The position numbers were made by a program, and so were the translations under genes. Source: Gammaproteobacteria bacterium (GTDB lineage Bacteria > Pseudomonadota > Gammaproteobacteria > Steroidobacterales > Foliamicaceae). Taken from it: a stretch of DNA of 40,150 nucleotides. Shown here piece after piece: positions 25,066 through 34,015 of this stretch (its first letter is position 1; every line of letters starts with the position of its first letter). Under the pieces are notes generated by a model, which was not told the DNA's origin, searched no databases, and saw only the letters and a program-made list of their open reading frames with translations. Location: positions 1 through 40,150 of the forward strand of contig RKRP01000082.1 of the NCBI GenBank assembly GCA_007571315.1. The letters are read 5' to 3'.

Positions 25066-25264
25066 CGCTTAGTCCTTATGCAAGTGCTTTGATCCATCTG
25101 GGGACACTAGTGGCGCAGCAATAGATCGCACGCTGGCAGCAAATGATTTTGCAAGCATAACTGTTTTTGCTAGTGGCCATTTGTTTCCGCTCGAAGTTAA
25201 TGATTACTGGATATGCGTGGATTTCCATACTTTAAACCTGCGCGTACGCGGCAATATGCGCTGC
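25066..25264 (-). promoter_or_regulatory. Upstream region of the island operon
   Basis: 199 bp without a gene, the only gap that can hold the island's promoter. On the − strand it includes an AAGGA ribosome-binding site and the AT-rich stretch AGGTTTAAAGTATGG. Near its far end is the perfect palindrome CGCGTACGCG (25241–25250). I could not pick a convincing −35/−10 pair. Confidence 0.35.
25251..25260. repeat. Right copy of the 10-bp inverted pair
   Basis: GCAATATGCG is the reverse complement of CGCATATTGC at 16797–16806 and directly adjoins the CGCGTACGCG palindrome. It lies five bases from the stop of the GC-rich flavoprotein gene, that is, at the composition boundary. A chance match is possible. 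Confidence 0.25.
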
Positions 25265-26482
25265 TCAGGAGGGCAGCAGCTCCTTGAGGGGGACGGAAGC
25301 GTCGGCGAGCAGGTTGGGGTCTGGGGAGACTTGCGCGGCGATCAATTTTTTGCCGGCCATGAATTCGCGCGGGCTGGATATGGCTTCGACGGCGCTCAAG
25401 CGGCCGTTGCGGAGGCGAAATGCCGCGAAGGCGCCGTCGCCGGGATTGCCCCGCAGCACCGTTTCGTCATCCGGAGCCGCCACGCCTGCGATTTGCAGCT
25501 TGGCCTGATACTGGTCGGACCAGAACCAGGGCGCGCCGGAATACGCCTTGGGATTGCCCAGGATCACGGAGGCTGCCACCTGCCCGTGGTCCACGGCGTT
25601 CTGGACCGATTCCAGGCGAATCGCCGTTCCCAGCAGCGTGTTTACGGCGCGCGCGCAATCGCCGGCGGCCAGGACGGACTCGTCTTCGGTGCGGCAGTAC
25701 TCGTCGGCGCATACTCCGTTGTCCTCGCGCAGGCCGCATTCCCGGGCCAGCGAGGAGGACGGCAGCACGCCAATCCCTACCACCACCGCGTCGGCCGGAA
25801 AGCTTCCGCCCGTGGTTTCAACGCCTTCAACGCGGTTTTCGCCGGCAAAACCGCGAACCTGCGCCCCGGTGTGAATCCGCACCCCGGATTGCCGGTGCAG
25901 ATCAGCCACCCAGTTCGCCACTTCGGCGCTAACCACCCGGCTCATCACTCGCGGCAGGGCCTCGAGCACAGTAACGGCCGCACCCATCCTGGTGGCTGTG
26001 GCCGCCACTTCCAGGCCGATGTAGCCGCCGCCCACAACAACAATCCGCCGTCCCGCCGCGAGTTCCGCGCGCAAGCGGCTGGAGTCATTCAGCGAGCGCA
26101 GGTAATGGATGCCGGACAGGTCGCCGCCCGGCACCTCCAGGCGCCGCAGGCTGCTTCCGGTGGCCAGCACCAGGCGGTCGTAGCGAATTTCTCCGCCGGT
26201 GTCCAGCGTGGCGCGCTTTTGCCGGCGGTCGATCGACACCACCCGCCGCCCGAGCAGCAACTCAACGCCCCTGGATTGGTAATACTCCGGCTGCCGCAGC
26301 AGCAGGCGCCGCCGGTCGAATTGTCCGCTCAGGTATTGCTTGGACAGCGGCGGGCGCTGATAGGGGACGGCGCCTTCCTCGCTGACCAGCGTAATCGGCC
26401 CCTCGTGCCCGCCCTGGCGAAGCGACGCAATCAACTGCGCCGCGGCCTGGCCGCCGCCAACGATCAGAACGCCCTCACCCAT
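25265..26482 (-). CDS. FAD-dependent ferredoxin/rubredoxin-reductase-type oxidoreductase
   Basis: 405 aa. Two dinucleotide-binding motifs are present: FAD-binding 'VLIVGGGQAAAQLIASL' at the N-terminus and NAD-binding 'IVVVGGGYIGLEVAATA' (~145). 'LATGSSLRRLEVPG' and 'VLAAGDCARAVN' (FAD-contacting Asp) follow, with a reductase C-terminal domain ('WFWSDQYQAKLQIAG'). This is the putidaredoxin/rhodocoxin reductase type that passes electrons from NADH to a 2Fe-2S ferredoxin or rubredoxin. No partner ferredoxin or P450 is in the window. It follows the SLC13 gene by 25 nt on the same strand and may share its transcript. Confidence 0.9.
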   Translation of the reverse strand: MGEGVLIVGGGQAAAQLIASLRQGGHEGPITLVSEEGAVPYQRPPLSKQYLSGQFDRRRLLLRQPEYYQSRGVELLLGRRVVSIDRRQKRATLDTGGEIRYDRLVLATGSSLRRLEVPGGDLSGIHYLRSLNDSSRLRAELAAGRRIVVVGGGYIGLEVAATATRMGAAVTVLEALPRVMSRVVSAEVANWVADLHRQSGVRIHTGAQVRGFAGENRVEGVETTGGSFPADAVVVGIGVLPSSSLARECGLREDNGVCADEYCRTEDESVLAAGDCARAVNTLLGTAIRLESVQNAVDHGQVAASVILGNPKAYSGAPWFWSDQYQAKLQIAGVAAPDDETVLRGNPGDGAFAAFRLRNGRLSAVEAISSPREFMAGKKLIAAQVSPDPNLLADASVPLKELLPS

Positions 26483-26507
26483 GATGAAGCGCGCCGCCTT
26501 TGCCGAT

Positions 26508-28868
26508 TTAACCGGAGCCGGTGGCCGGCTGCAGCGGCCAGAACACCGGCAGCGTCAGCATCACCACAATGAACACCAGCAGGGTTAGCGGCACGCCGGC
26601 GCGGATGTAGTCGGTGAAGCGGTAATTGCCGGGCCCCATAATCAGGATGTTGGCGGGATGTGAAATGGGACTGGTAAAACTGGCGGATGCGGCCATGGCC
26701 ACGGCCATCATCGCGGTGGTGGGCGCAATGCCAAGCGAGGCGCTGGCGGATAGTACCACCGGAGACATCAACACCACCAGCGCAGCGGTGGGCACGATCA
26801 TGGTGGCCAGCGCGGTAACCAGGTAGAGACCTCCGATCACGTACCAGGGCCCCAGGTTGCCGAGGAGGTCCACAGCGGTGCTGGCCAGCAGGCGGGCCGC
26901 GCCCGTATTGTCCAGAGCGACCCCCAGCGGCAGCATGCCGGCAACGAGAAACACCGCCCGCCAGTCGATGGCCCGGTAGGCATCTTCCATGCTGAGGCAT
27001 CGGATCAGCACCATCAGGGTGGCTCCGATGAGAGCGGCTATGGAAATAGGCAACCAGCCAGAAAGCACTGCGCCAACAACGCCAATCATGACCAGGCCGG
27101 CGTAGCGCTTGCGGGGACGGCGCGGCACAAAGGGCGTAACCTCAATGAACGAGGGATCGTTGGCCAAACGCCGCAAGTTGTCGCGGGGCCCCACAAGCAG
27201 CAGCGCGTCGCCAAAGTTGAGCCGCTGGGTTTGCAGGTCGGTGTGCAGCGTTTTTCCGGCCCGCCGAACGGCCACCAGCTCCAGCCCGTATTTCTGGTTG
27301 AACCCGATTTCTCCCGCAGTGCGTCCTGCAAGGCGGGACAGCGGCGCCAGCGTGACTTCTTCGGTTGCCAGCCGCTCGGAAGCGTACAGATTAAGCGCCG
27401 GCGTCATTTCCTCCTCGATCCGCAGTTCCTGCACCGCGCGCAACGTTTCCAGGTCCGCTCTTCGCGTTTGCAGCAGCAGCCGGTCGTCCTCCTGAAAGAC
27501 TTCGTCGGGGCCCGGGATGAAGCGCACTTCCTCATCGCGGCTGATCGCCAGCAGCCGGAATTGGAGCGCTTCCGCCAGCCGCGTTCGCGCATAGGCCGCT
27601 CCAACCAGCGGCGAGCCGGCCGCAACGCGCAGGCTGATGACCCGTTCGTCGGGCCGGTACAGTTGTTCCACCGCGGCCTCGTCGAGTTCCACCACTTCGT
27701 CGAACCCTTCCAGTCCACGCGCCAGGTCGGCGGTATCGACCAGACCCTGCAGCAGCAGGTAATCGCCGGCGCGCAACGGGAGCCGGTCCAGGCCGGCCCG
27801 CTCCACCCTGCCGCCGCGCCGCACCGCGATAACCAGCCCGCGCGTCTTTACCTGCATTTCCTGGCGGTTAACCGGATTCTGGATGAGCGTCGACCCCTGT
27901 GCCACACGCGCCTCCACCATGCGCAGGTGCTCGGTCATCGGCAGATTGGCGGCCAGCAACTCGCCCTTTTCGATTCCCGCCTGCCAGGCCCGCAACTCCT
28001 CAATATTGTCCCGCCGGCCCTGCACCAGCAGCCGGTCCCCCTCCTTGAGAACCGTTTGCCTGGAGGGCAGCCGAATGATGCGGCGGCCTCGTTCGATGGC
28101 GATGATTACCAGCCCCAGGGCTGCGATGCGGCTGTCGGCCAGGGTTCGCCCTGCGAGCTTGGAGCCGCTGTTCAGCGACACGGTGAACATGAATTCGCGC
28201 AAGCCGTAAAGCGCCCGCAGGTTGCGCTGGCTGGGCGTTCTGGCGAATTCGCCGACGGCCCGCGTGGGGAGCAGCCGTCGGCTGAAAAGCACAAAAAACA
28301 GCACGCCCGCCAGCATTGCGGCGCCGCCCACCGGCAAAAAATCAAACAGCTTGAAACTGTGAGCCCCCTGCTCCGCCAGCGCGGCGGACACCAGCAGGTT
28401 GGGCGGCGTGCCAATCTGGGTGGTCAGCCCGCCCAGCAGGCAGCCGAAGGACAGGGGCATGAGCAGCCGCGAAGGAGGCACTCGGGCCCGGCGGGCCAGT
28501 CCCATCACCACCGGCAGCATCAGCACCGCCACGCCAATGTTGTTCATGAAGGCCGACAACCCGCCCGAGGCAAGCATGATGACTGCCACCAGCGCGGCTT
28601 CGTTGCGGCCGGATATGCGCAGCATGTATCGCCCTATCAGGTCGCCCGCGCCGGTTCGCAACAGCCCCTCGCTGATGATGAACATGGCCCAAAGCGTAAT
28701 GACGGCCTCGTTGCTGAAGCCCGCCACCGCTTCGGCGGGCGTGACCAGGCCGGTGATGGTGAGCGCGCCCACCACCAGCAGCGCCACAATATCCATGCGC
28801 AGCGCCTCGGTCACGAACAGGACCAGGGCGATCACAAGGATCGTGATGACCAGGGCAATGTCAAACAT
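26508..28868 (-). CDS. SLC13-family permease with four RCK_C (TrkA-C) domains
   Basis: 786 aa. Hydrophobic blocks at ~1–205 and ~590–780 flank a long soluble centre. Family signatures: 'SAFMNNIGVAVLMLPVV', 'LTTQIGTPPNLLV', 'MIVPTAALVVLMSPVVL' and 'FTSPISHPANILI'. The centre contains four repeats of RCK_C type, at about 215–275, 310–370, 415–475 and 510–570. Each ends in a 'GDRLLVQ'-like strand: GDRLLVQG, GDYLLLQG, DDRLLLQ, GDALLLVG. Two such domains are usual. Substrate unknown; anion or carboxylate with sodium is typical. The start overlaps the upstream 5-oxoprolinase stop by 8 nt, suggesting a functional link. Confidence 0.88.
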   Translation of the reverse strand: MFDIALVITILVIALVLFVTEALRMDIVALLVVGALTITGLVTPAEAVAGFSNEAVITLWAMFIISEGLLRTGAGDLIGRYMLRISGRNEAALVAVIMLASGGLSAFMNNIGVAVLMLPVVMGLARRARVPPSRLLMPLSFGCLLGGLTTQIGTPPNLLVSAALAEQGAHSFKLFDFLPVGGAAMLAGVLFFVLFSRRLLPTRAVGEFARTPSQRNLRALYGLREFMFTVSLNSGSKLAGRTLADSRIAALGLVIIAIERGRRIIRLPSRQTVLKEGDRLLVQGRRDNIEELRAWQAGIEKGELLAANLPMTEHLRMVEARVAQGSTLIQNPVNRQEMQVKTRGLVIAVRRGGRVERAGLDRLPLRAGDYLLLQGLVDTADLARGLEGFDEVVELDEAAVEQLYRPDERVISLRVAAGSPLVGAAYARTRLAEALQFRLLAISRDEEVRFIPGPDEVFQEDDRLLLQTRRADLETLRAVQELRIEEEMTPALNLYASERLATEEVTLAPLSRLAGRTAGEIGFNQKYGLELVAVRRAGKTLHTDLQTQRLNFGDALLLVGPRDNLRRLANDPSFIEVTPFVPRRPRKRYAGLVMIGVVGAVLSGWLPISIAALIGATLMVLIRCLSMEDAYRAIDWRAVFLVAGMLPLGVALDNTGAARLLASTAVDLLGNLGPWYVIGGLYLVTALATMIVPTAALVVLMSPVVLSASASLGIAPTTAMMAVAMAASASFTSPISHPANILIMGPGNYRFTDYIRAGVPLTLLVFIVVMLTLPVFWPLQPATGSG

Positions 28869-31800
28869 CAGTCGGCGCCTTACGCTTTATCCCGCCATAG
28901 CCTCCGCCTCCGGGCGTTTCAAGAACGAACCGGTCGCCGGCCTCCACGCGCGTTCGGCCGCAGGCGCCCAGCGTGGTTACGCCGCCACCGCTGCGCACCA
29001 CGCGGGCCCGTCCCGGGGCGCCATTCCCGCCCCCTTTAAGCCCGAACGGAACTGTGCGCCTGCGGTTGGCCAGCAGCGCCAGTTCCATGGGCTCCAGAAA
29101 CTCAATGCTGCGCACTGCTCCATCGCCGCCCCGGCAGCGGCCGGCCCCGCCGCTGGCGGGGCGGCGCCGGAATTCGCGCAACAGCACCGGGTAGCGCAGT
29201 TCCAGCACTTCCGGGTCGGTAAGCCGGGAGTTGGTCATGTGGGTGTGCACAGCCGCCGTCCCGTCGAAATCAGGGCCTGCTCCGCTTCCGCCGCACACCG
29301 TTTCATAATACTGATACCGGTCATTGCCAAAGGTAACGTTGTTCATGGTTCCCTGCGCCGCCGCCGCCACGCCCAGGGCGCCGCACAGCGTGTCCACCAC
29401 GCACTGCGAGGTTTCAACGTTGCCGGCCGCCACCGCGGCGGGCCAGCGCGGGCTGAGCAGGCTGCCCTCGGGAAGTATCAGGCGCAGCGGCTTCATGCAG
29501 CCCGAGTTCATGGGTATGCTCGCGCCCAGCAGCGTTTTGAACACGTACAGCACGCAGGCGCGGGTAATCGGCGCGGGCGCGTTGAAGTTGCCGGGCGACT
29601 GGCGACTGGAAGCGCTGAAATCGATCACCGCTTCGCGTTTTTTCCGGTTGATGCCTAAAGTTACCGAAATGCGCTCCCCGCCATCCATCTCGCAGGCAAA
29701 AACGCCGTCTTCCAGCCGCTCGATGACGCGCCTGACCGATTCTTCCGCGTTGTCCCGCACATGGCGCATATAAGCGCGCACGGTATCCTGGCCATAGTGT
29801 TGCACCAGCGCCTCAAGCTCTCTCATTCCCTTGGCGTTGGCGGCGAGTTGCGCCTTGAGATCCGCCACATTGCGGGCCGGGTTGCGGGCCGGCCATGGGC
29901 CCGCCTTAAGCGCCGCCCGGAGTTTGCGCTCTCTCAGGCGCCCGCGGGAAGCCAGCAGAAAACTGTCGAACAGCACGCCCTCTTCATCAATGTGCCGGCT
30001 GTCCGGCGGCATGGAGCCGGGGGTGGAGCCGCCGATGTCGGCGTGGTGCGCGCGCGATGCCACGAAGAACTGCGCCCGGTCGGCATCGCCGAGGAATACG
30101 GGCGAGACCACGGTGAGGTCGGGGAGATGGGTGCCGCCGTTATAAGGCGCGTTGACCAGATAGGCTTCGCCGCGCTGCGGCCCGCGCTTTCGCGCTCTCA
30201 AGACCGCCCTCACGCTGGCGTCCATGGACCCCAGGTGCACGGGCATGTGCGGCGCGTTGGCGACCAGTTCGCCCTGCGAGTCGAACAGCGCGCAGGAAAA
30301 GTCCAGGCGTTCCTTGATGTTGACCGAGTGCGCGGTGTTCTCCAGCACCGCGCCCATTTGCTCGGCAATGTGCATGAAGCGGTTGTTGAACACTTCCAGC
30401 ATTACGGGATCCGGGCGCTCGTGGCCGTTCGCCGCTTGTGGGCGCCGTTCGCAGCGCGTCAGCACCAGATGGCCTGTTGACCGGGCGCTTGCCTGCCATC
30501 CGGGCGGCATCACCGTTGTGGCATGGTCCTCGGCGATGATGGCGGGGCCCATGATCGATGCGCCGGGCGCAATATCGACTCGCCGGTAAACCGGCGCGGC
30601 ATGGCGGTTTCCGTCGAACAAGGTTTCCGTTTCAAACAAGGGAGCGGGCTTTCCGCCGCTGCCTGCCTTGCCGCGGTCCTCGAAGCGGTATTCCTCGCCA
30701 GTCTCGCCGCTGGCCTGCGCACGGATCGCCTCAACCACCAATTGCTCGCCGGGGGGCTCAATGCCGAATCGCGCCCGGTGAGCTTTGGCGAATTGCTTGC
30801 GCATTGATTGCCGGTTCGATTGCCGCGGACAAAAGGCAATGGGCAGGGTGTTATCGGAGCCCATCACCCGAATTTCGGCGACCCTCTCGAAAAACAGCCT
30901 GCCGGCCGGAATATCCGCGCTGAGCAGTTCGCTTCGGCAGTCGTCATCCAGCCTCTGGAAGCGGACTCTCAGGTTCGCAATCAGCGCGCTGTCCAACACT
31001 TGCTCGACAGCCTCCTGGCGGTATGCGCGCAGGGGCGCCAGTCCCAACCCCAGGGCCGACAGAACGCCGGCCAGCGGGTGCAGCAGCACCGTTTCCATTC
31101 CAAGGGCATCGGCAACAGCGCAGGCGTGTTGGCCGCCGGCGCCGCCAAAGGAGCACAGCGCGAACTCGGCCGGGTTCTCGCCCCTTTGCACCGAGACTTT
31201 TTCGATGGCGGCAGCCATTTGGTCGATGGTTACGCGCAGGAACCCTTCGGCCACCTGCTCGGCGCTCATCGACGGGCCGCCGTCCGCCTCAACCTTCCGT
31301 GCCAGCCGGGCAAATCCCGCCTGCGCCGCCTCAATGTCCAGACCCTGGCGACCGTCCGGGCCAAAGACCCGCGGGAACAGATCCGGGTGGATGCGGCCCA
31401 GCAGCAGGTTGGCATCGGTTACGGTTAACGGGCCGCCGTTGCGGTAGCAGGCCGGCCCTGGGTTGGCGCCGGCCGATGCCGGCCCGGAAACGAATCGGCC
31501 GGCGCGCAAACTCAGCAGCGATCCGCCTCCGGCCGCAACCGTATGCACTTTGATCATTGGCGCCCGCAGCTTCACGCCGGCAATCTCGCTGTGGTTCACG
31601 TATTCGTAATTGCCGGCATACAGGGCCACATCGGTGGAAGTGCCCCCCATATCAAAGCAAATCAGCTTCTCAAAGCCCGCCTGCCGGGCAGTGCGCGCGG
31701 CGCCTACCACGCCGGCGGCGGGGCCGGAGAGGATGGCGTCCTTGCCGCGGAACCTTGCGGCATCCGCCAGCCCGCCATTGCTTTGCATGAAGGCGAGATT

Positions 31801-32499
31801 GGACGGCGAGATTTTCCGGGCGCGCAAACCCGCGCGCAGGCTGTCGATGTAGCGGCGCAACACTCCCGAAAGATAGGCATCCGCCACGGTGGTGTCGCCG
31901 CGGCTGATCAGTTTGATCAGTGGCGACACTTCGTGCGAGAGCGACACCTGCTCGAAGCCCGCCTGAACGGCCAGCTTGCCCGCCAGCAATTCGTGCTCCG
32001 GGTTGCGCCAGGCATGCATGAAGCACACCGCCGCCGCCGTCAGCCCGCGCCGCCGCGCAGCGCGCAACCCCTCCGCCAGCGCCCCGGTGTTCAGCGCGGC
32101 GAGTTTTTCGCCGCCGGCGTTGATGCGCTCGTCGGCTTCGAGCACTTCGGCATACAAGGGGTCGGGCCGGCTGATCCGGAGGTCGAACAGGTCCGGCCGG
32201 TTCTGGTAGCCGATCAGCAGGGAATCAGCGTAGCCCCGTGTGACGATCAGCAGGACCGGGTCTCCGCGGCGTTCGAGCAGAGCGTTGGTGGCCACTGTGG
32301 TGCCCATCTTCAGGTCCCGGACGGCGCCGGAATCTCCGCTGGCGGCCAGCAGCGATCCGATAGCATGCACGGCCGCGTCGGGATAACGGGACGGGTTTTC
32401 GGACAATAGTTTGCGAACCTGCAACCCTCCCTGGGGGGTGCGGGCCACCACGTCGGTGAACGTGCCGCCGCGATCAATCCAGAATCGCCATCCGGGCAT
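28861..32499 (-). CDS. 5-oxoprolinase/hydantoinase, HyuA–HyuB fusion
   Basis: 1212 aa, full length for the fused form. The HyuA half (~1–680) has 'FWIDRGGTFTDVVA', 'MGTTVATNALLERRG' and 'CFDMGGTSTDVALYAG' (ATP-binding, actin-like fold). The HyuB half (~690–1212) begins near 'PVMLEVFNNRFMHIAEQMGAVL' and includes 'NIKERLDFSCALFD' and 'VANAPHMPVHLGSM'. Members hydrolyse 5-oxoproline to glutamate, or hydantoins, with ATP. The short 'RGGTFTDVV' start resembles OPLAH-type enzymes, but hydantoin, acetone or acetophenone substrates cannot be excluded. Divergent from the sodium symporters; coupled to the SLC13 gene. Confidence 0.9.
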   Translation of the reverse strand: MPGWRFWIDRGGTFTDVVARTPQGGLQVRKLLSENPSRYPDAAVHAIGSLLAASGDSGAVRDLKMGTTVATNALLERRGDPVLLIVTRGYADSLLIGYQNRPDLFDLRISRPDPLYAEVLEADERINAGGEKLAALNTGALAEGLRAARRRGLTAAAVCFMHAWRNPEHELLAGKLAVQAGFEQVSLSHEVSPLIKLISRGDTTVADAYLSGVLRRYIDSLRAGLRARKISPSNLAFMQSNGGLADAARFRGKDAILSGPAAGVVGAARTARQAGFEKLICFDMGGTSTDVALYAGNYEYVNHSEIAGVKLRAPMIKVHTVAAGGGSLLSLRAGRFVSGPASAGANPGPACYRNGGPLTVTDANLLLGRIHPDLFPRVFGPDGRQGLDIEAAQAGFARLARKVEADGGPSMSAEQVAEGFLRVTIDQMAAAIEKVSVQRGENPAEFALCSFGGAGGQHACAVADALGMETVLLHPLAGVLSALGLGLAPLRAYRQEAVEQVLDSALIANLRVRFQRLDDDCRSELLSADIPAGRLFFERVAEIRVMGSDNTLPIAFCPRQSNRQSMRKQFAKAHRARFGIEPPGEQLVVEAIRAQASGETGEEYRFEDRGKAGSGGKPAPLFETETLFDGNRHAAPVYRRVDIAPGASIMGPAIIAEDHATTVMPPGWQASARSTGHLVLTRCERRPQAANGHERPDPVMLEVFNNRFMHIAEQMGAVLENTAHSVNIKERLDFSCALFDSQGELVANAPHMPVHLGSMDASVRAVLRARKRGPQRGEAYLVNAPYNGGTHLPDLTVVSPVFLGDADRAQFFVASRAHHADIGGSTPGSMPPDSRHIDEEGVLFDSFLLASRGRLRERKLRAALKAGPWPARNPARNVADLKAQLAANAKGMRELEALVQHYGQDTVRAYMRHVRDNAEESVRRVIERLEDGVFACEMDGGERISVTLGINRKKREAVIDFSASSRQSPGNFNAPAPITRACVLYVFKTLLGASIPMNSGCMKPLRLILPEGSLLSPRWPAAVAAGNVETSQCVVDTLCGALGVAAAAQGTMNNVTFGNDRYQYYETVCGGSGAGPDFDGTAAVHTHMTNSRLTDPEVLELRYPVLLREFRRRPASGGAGRCRGGDGAVRSIEFLEPMELALLANRRRTVPFGLKGGGNGAPGRARVVRSGGGVTTLGACGRTRVEAGDRFVLETPGGGGYGGIKRKAPTDV

Positions 32500-32602
32500 G
32501 TTCCAATTGTACGCTGCGCCCTCCTTTCAGGCAGGCTATAGTTGGCCGCTTGATAAACCCGTCGGCGGGCCAACGGCGCCCGCCGGCCTTTGCGGATAGC
32601 GG

Positions 32603-34015
32603 ATGAGTACCAGCACCACCGTCATTGTTACCTTGATTGTCTATAAGCTCGCCCTGCTGGGGATGGGCTTGTGGGCGCGCAAGCGCACTCGCGGTCAGGG
32701 CGATTTTCTTCTGGGCGGCCGGCGCATCGGCCCCTGGGTCACGTCGTTGAGCGCATCGGCCAGCACCACCTCGGCCTGGACGCTGCTGGGAATCAGCGGT
32801 TTTGCCTATGCGCTGGGTCCGCCGGGCTTGTGGCTGATCCTGGGCGTTGTGTCGGGCTACGTGCTGAACTGGTGCTGGGTGGCGCCGCGCCTGAACCGGG
32901 CGGCCGAGCGCACCGGCGCGCTTACGCTGACGGAGTTGCTGCTGGGCGGGAGCGACCGCTGGGCGCGGCTTGCCCGCCGTGCCGCCTCGGTCATCATTCT
33001 GGTGTGTTTTACCTTCTACGTGGCCTCTCAATTTCAGGCCGCGGCCAATGCCTTTGAGGAATCGCTGGGCATTTCAGCGCAGTCTGGAATCTTGCTTGGG
33101 GCCGCCGTCATACTGGCGTACACGCTGCTGGGCGGTTTCCTGGCGGTGAGCCTCACCGACAGCCTGCAAGGATTGCTGATGCTGCTGGTTTCGTTGTTCT
33201 TGCCGGCGGTGGTGGTGTTCGCCCTCATTGTGATTTCCGGCAGCGGCAATTTGTTCAGCGTGACGGGGGAACCGTTCAGCATGGCGCCGCCGCAGGCCGG
33301 CCTGGCGGCGGCGGGCTTCCTCATTGGCTCCTTGTGCGTGGGTCTGGGCCAGCCCGGCCAGCCGCACGTGGCCAATCGCTTCATGGCGGCGCGCGATCAG
33401 CGCGCCGTGCGCCAGGGACGAATCATCGCGCTGGTTTGGGTGGCGCTGGTTTTCGCCGGCATGGGCATTCTGGGCCTGGCCGGACGGGTGTTGTACTCCG
33501 ACATCGGCAATCCCGAGAACCTGTTCTTTGTAGCCACCGAACGCCTCCTGCCCCCGGTGCTTTCTGGAATCGTCATTGCTGCCGTGCTCAGCGCCATCAT
33601 GTCCACCGCCGACAGCCAGCTGCTCACCGGGGCGGCGGCGGTTTCGCGCGACTGGAGCCTTGAGCGGGCGCGCAAGGCGGCGGGACTCAAAACCACCTAC
33701 GCCGCGGTGGTGGCGATTACGGCTGGCGCCGCGCTGATCGCCCTGTTCGCGCCCCAGTCCGTGTTCCTCAGGGTGCTGTTCGCCTGGCACGCGCTGGGCG
33801 CGTCCTTTGCTCCGCTGGTGTATATGGCGGTGCTGGGCCGGCAGGTGAAGTCCGGCTATGCGCTGGCCGTGCTGCTGTGCGGGTTCACCTTGACGGTCCT
33901 TCTTCACTGGCAACCGGACACGCCCGGCGACTGGGCGGAGCGCCTGGCGCCGATGATCGTGACCTTGAGCATCGCCATTGCCGGTTCGCGCCGCATGACC
34001 CATGCCGATGAGTAG
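32603..34015 (+). CDS. Sodium:solute symporter (SSS/PutP-like), copy 1
   Basis: 470 aa, about 13 hydrophobic segments. SSS features: 'DFLLGGRRIGPWVTSLSASAS' after the first helix, 'GQPGQPHVANRFMAARDQRAV', and 'VLSAIMSTADSQLLTGAAAVSRDW' corresponding to the sodium-site helix of PutP. A proline or related amino/organic-acid substrate is possible, and a divergently encoded 5-oxoprolinase fits such a diet, but that is inference. Its stop lies inside the start region of a second, very similar transporter. Confidence 0.9.
   Translation: MSTSTTVIVTLIVYKLALLGMGLWARKRTRGQGDFLLGGRRIGPWVTSLSASASTTSAWTLLGISGFAYALGPPGLWLILGVVSGYVLNWCWVAPRLNRAAERTGALTLTELLLGGSDRWARLARRAASVIILVCFTFYVASQFQAAANAFEESLGISAQSGILLGAAVILAYTLLGGFLAVSLTDSLQGLLMLLVSLFLPAVVVFALIVISGSGNLFSVTGEPFSMAPPQAGLAAAGFLIGSLCVGLGQPGQPHVANRFMAARDQRAVRQGRIIALVWVALVFAGMGILGLAGRVLYSDIGNPENLFFVATERLLPPVLSGIVIAAVLSAIMSTADSQLLTGAAAVSRDWSLERARKAAGLKTTYAAVVAITAGAALIALFAPQSVFLRVLFAWHALGASFAPLVYMAVLGRQVKSGYALAVLLCGFTLTVLLHWQPDTPGDWAERLAPMIVTLSIAIAGSRRMTHADE

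Noticed and set aside
25181-26572. 463-aa + strand ORF
   Set aside because: Antisense shadow of the flavoprotein gene in GC-rich DNA; low-complexity His/Gln/Arg-rich translation with no domain.
27231-29039. 602-aa + strand ORF
   Set aside because: Antisense to the SLC13/5-oxoprolinase genes, which show clear motifs; no recognisable protein.
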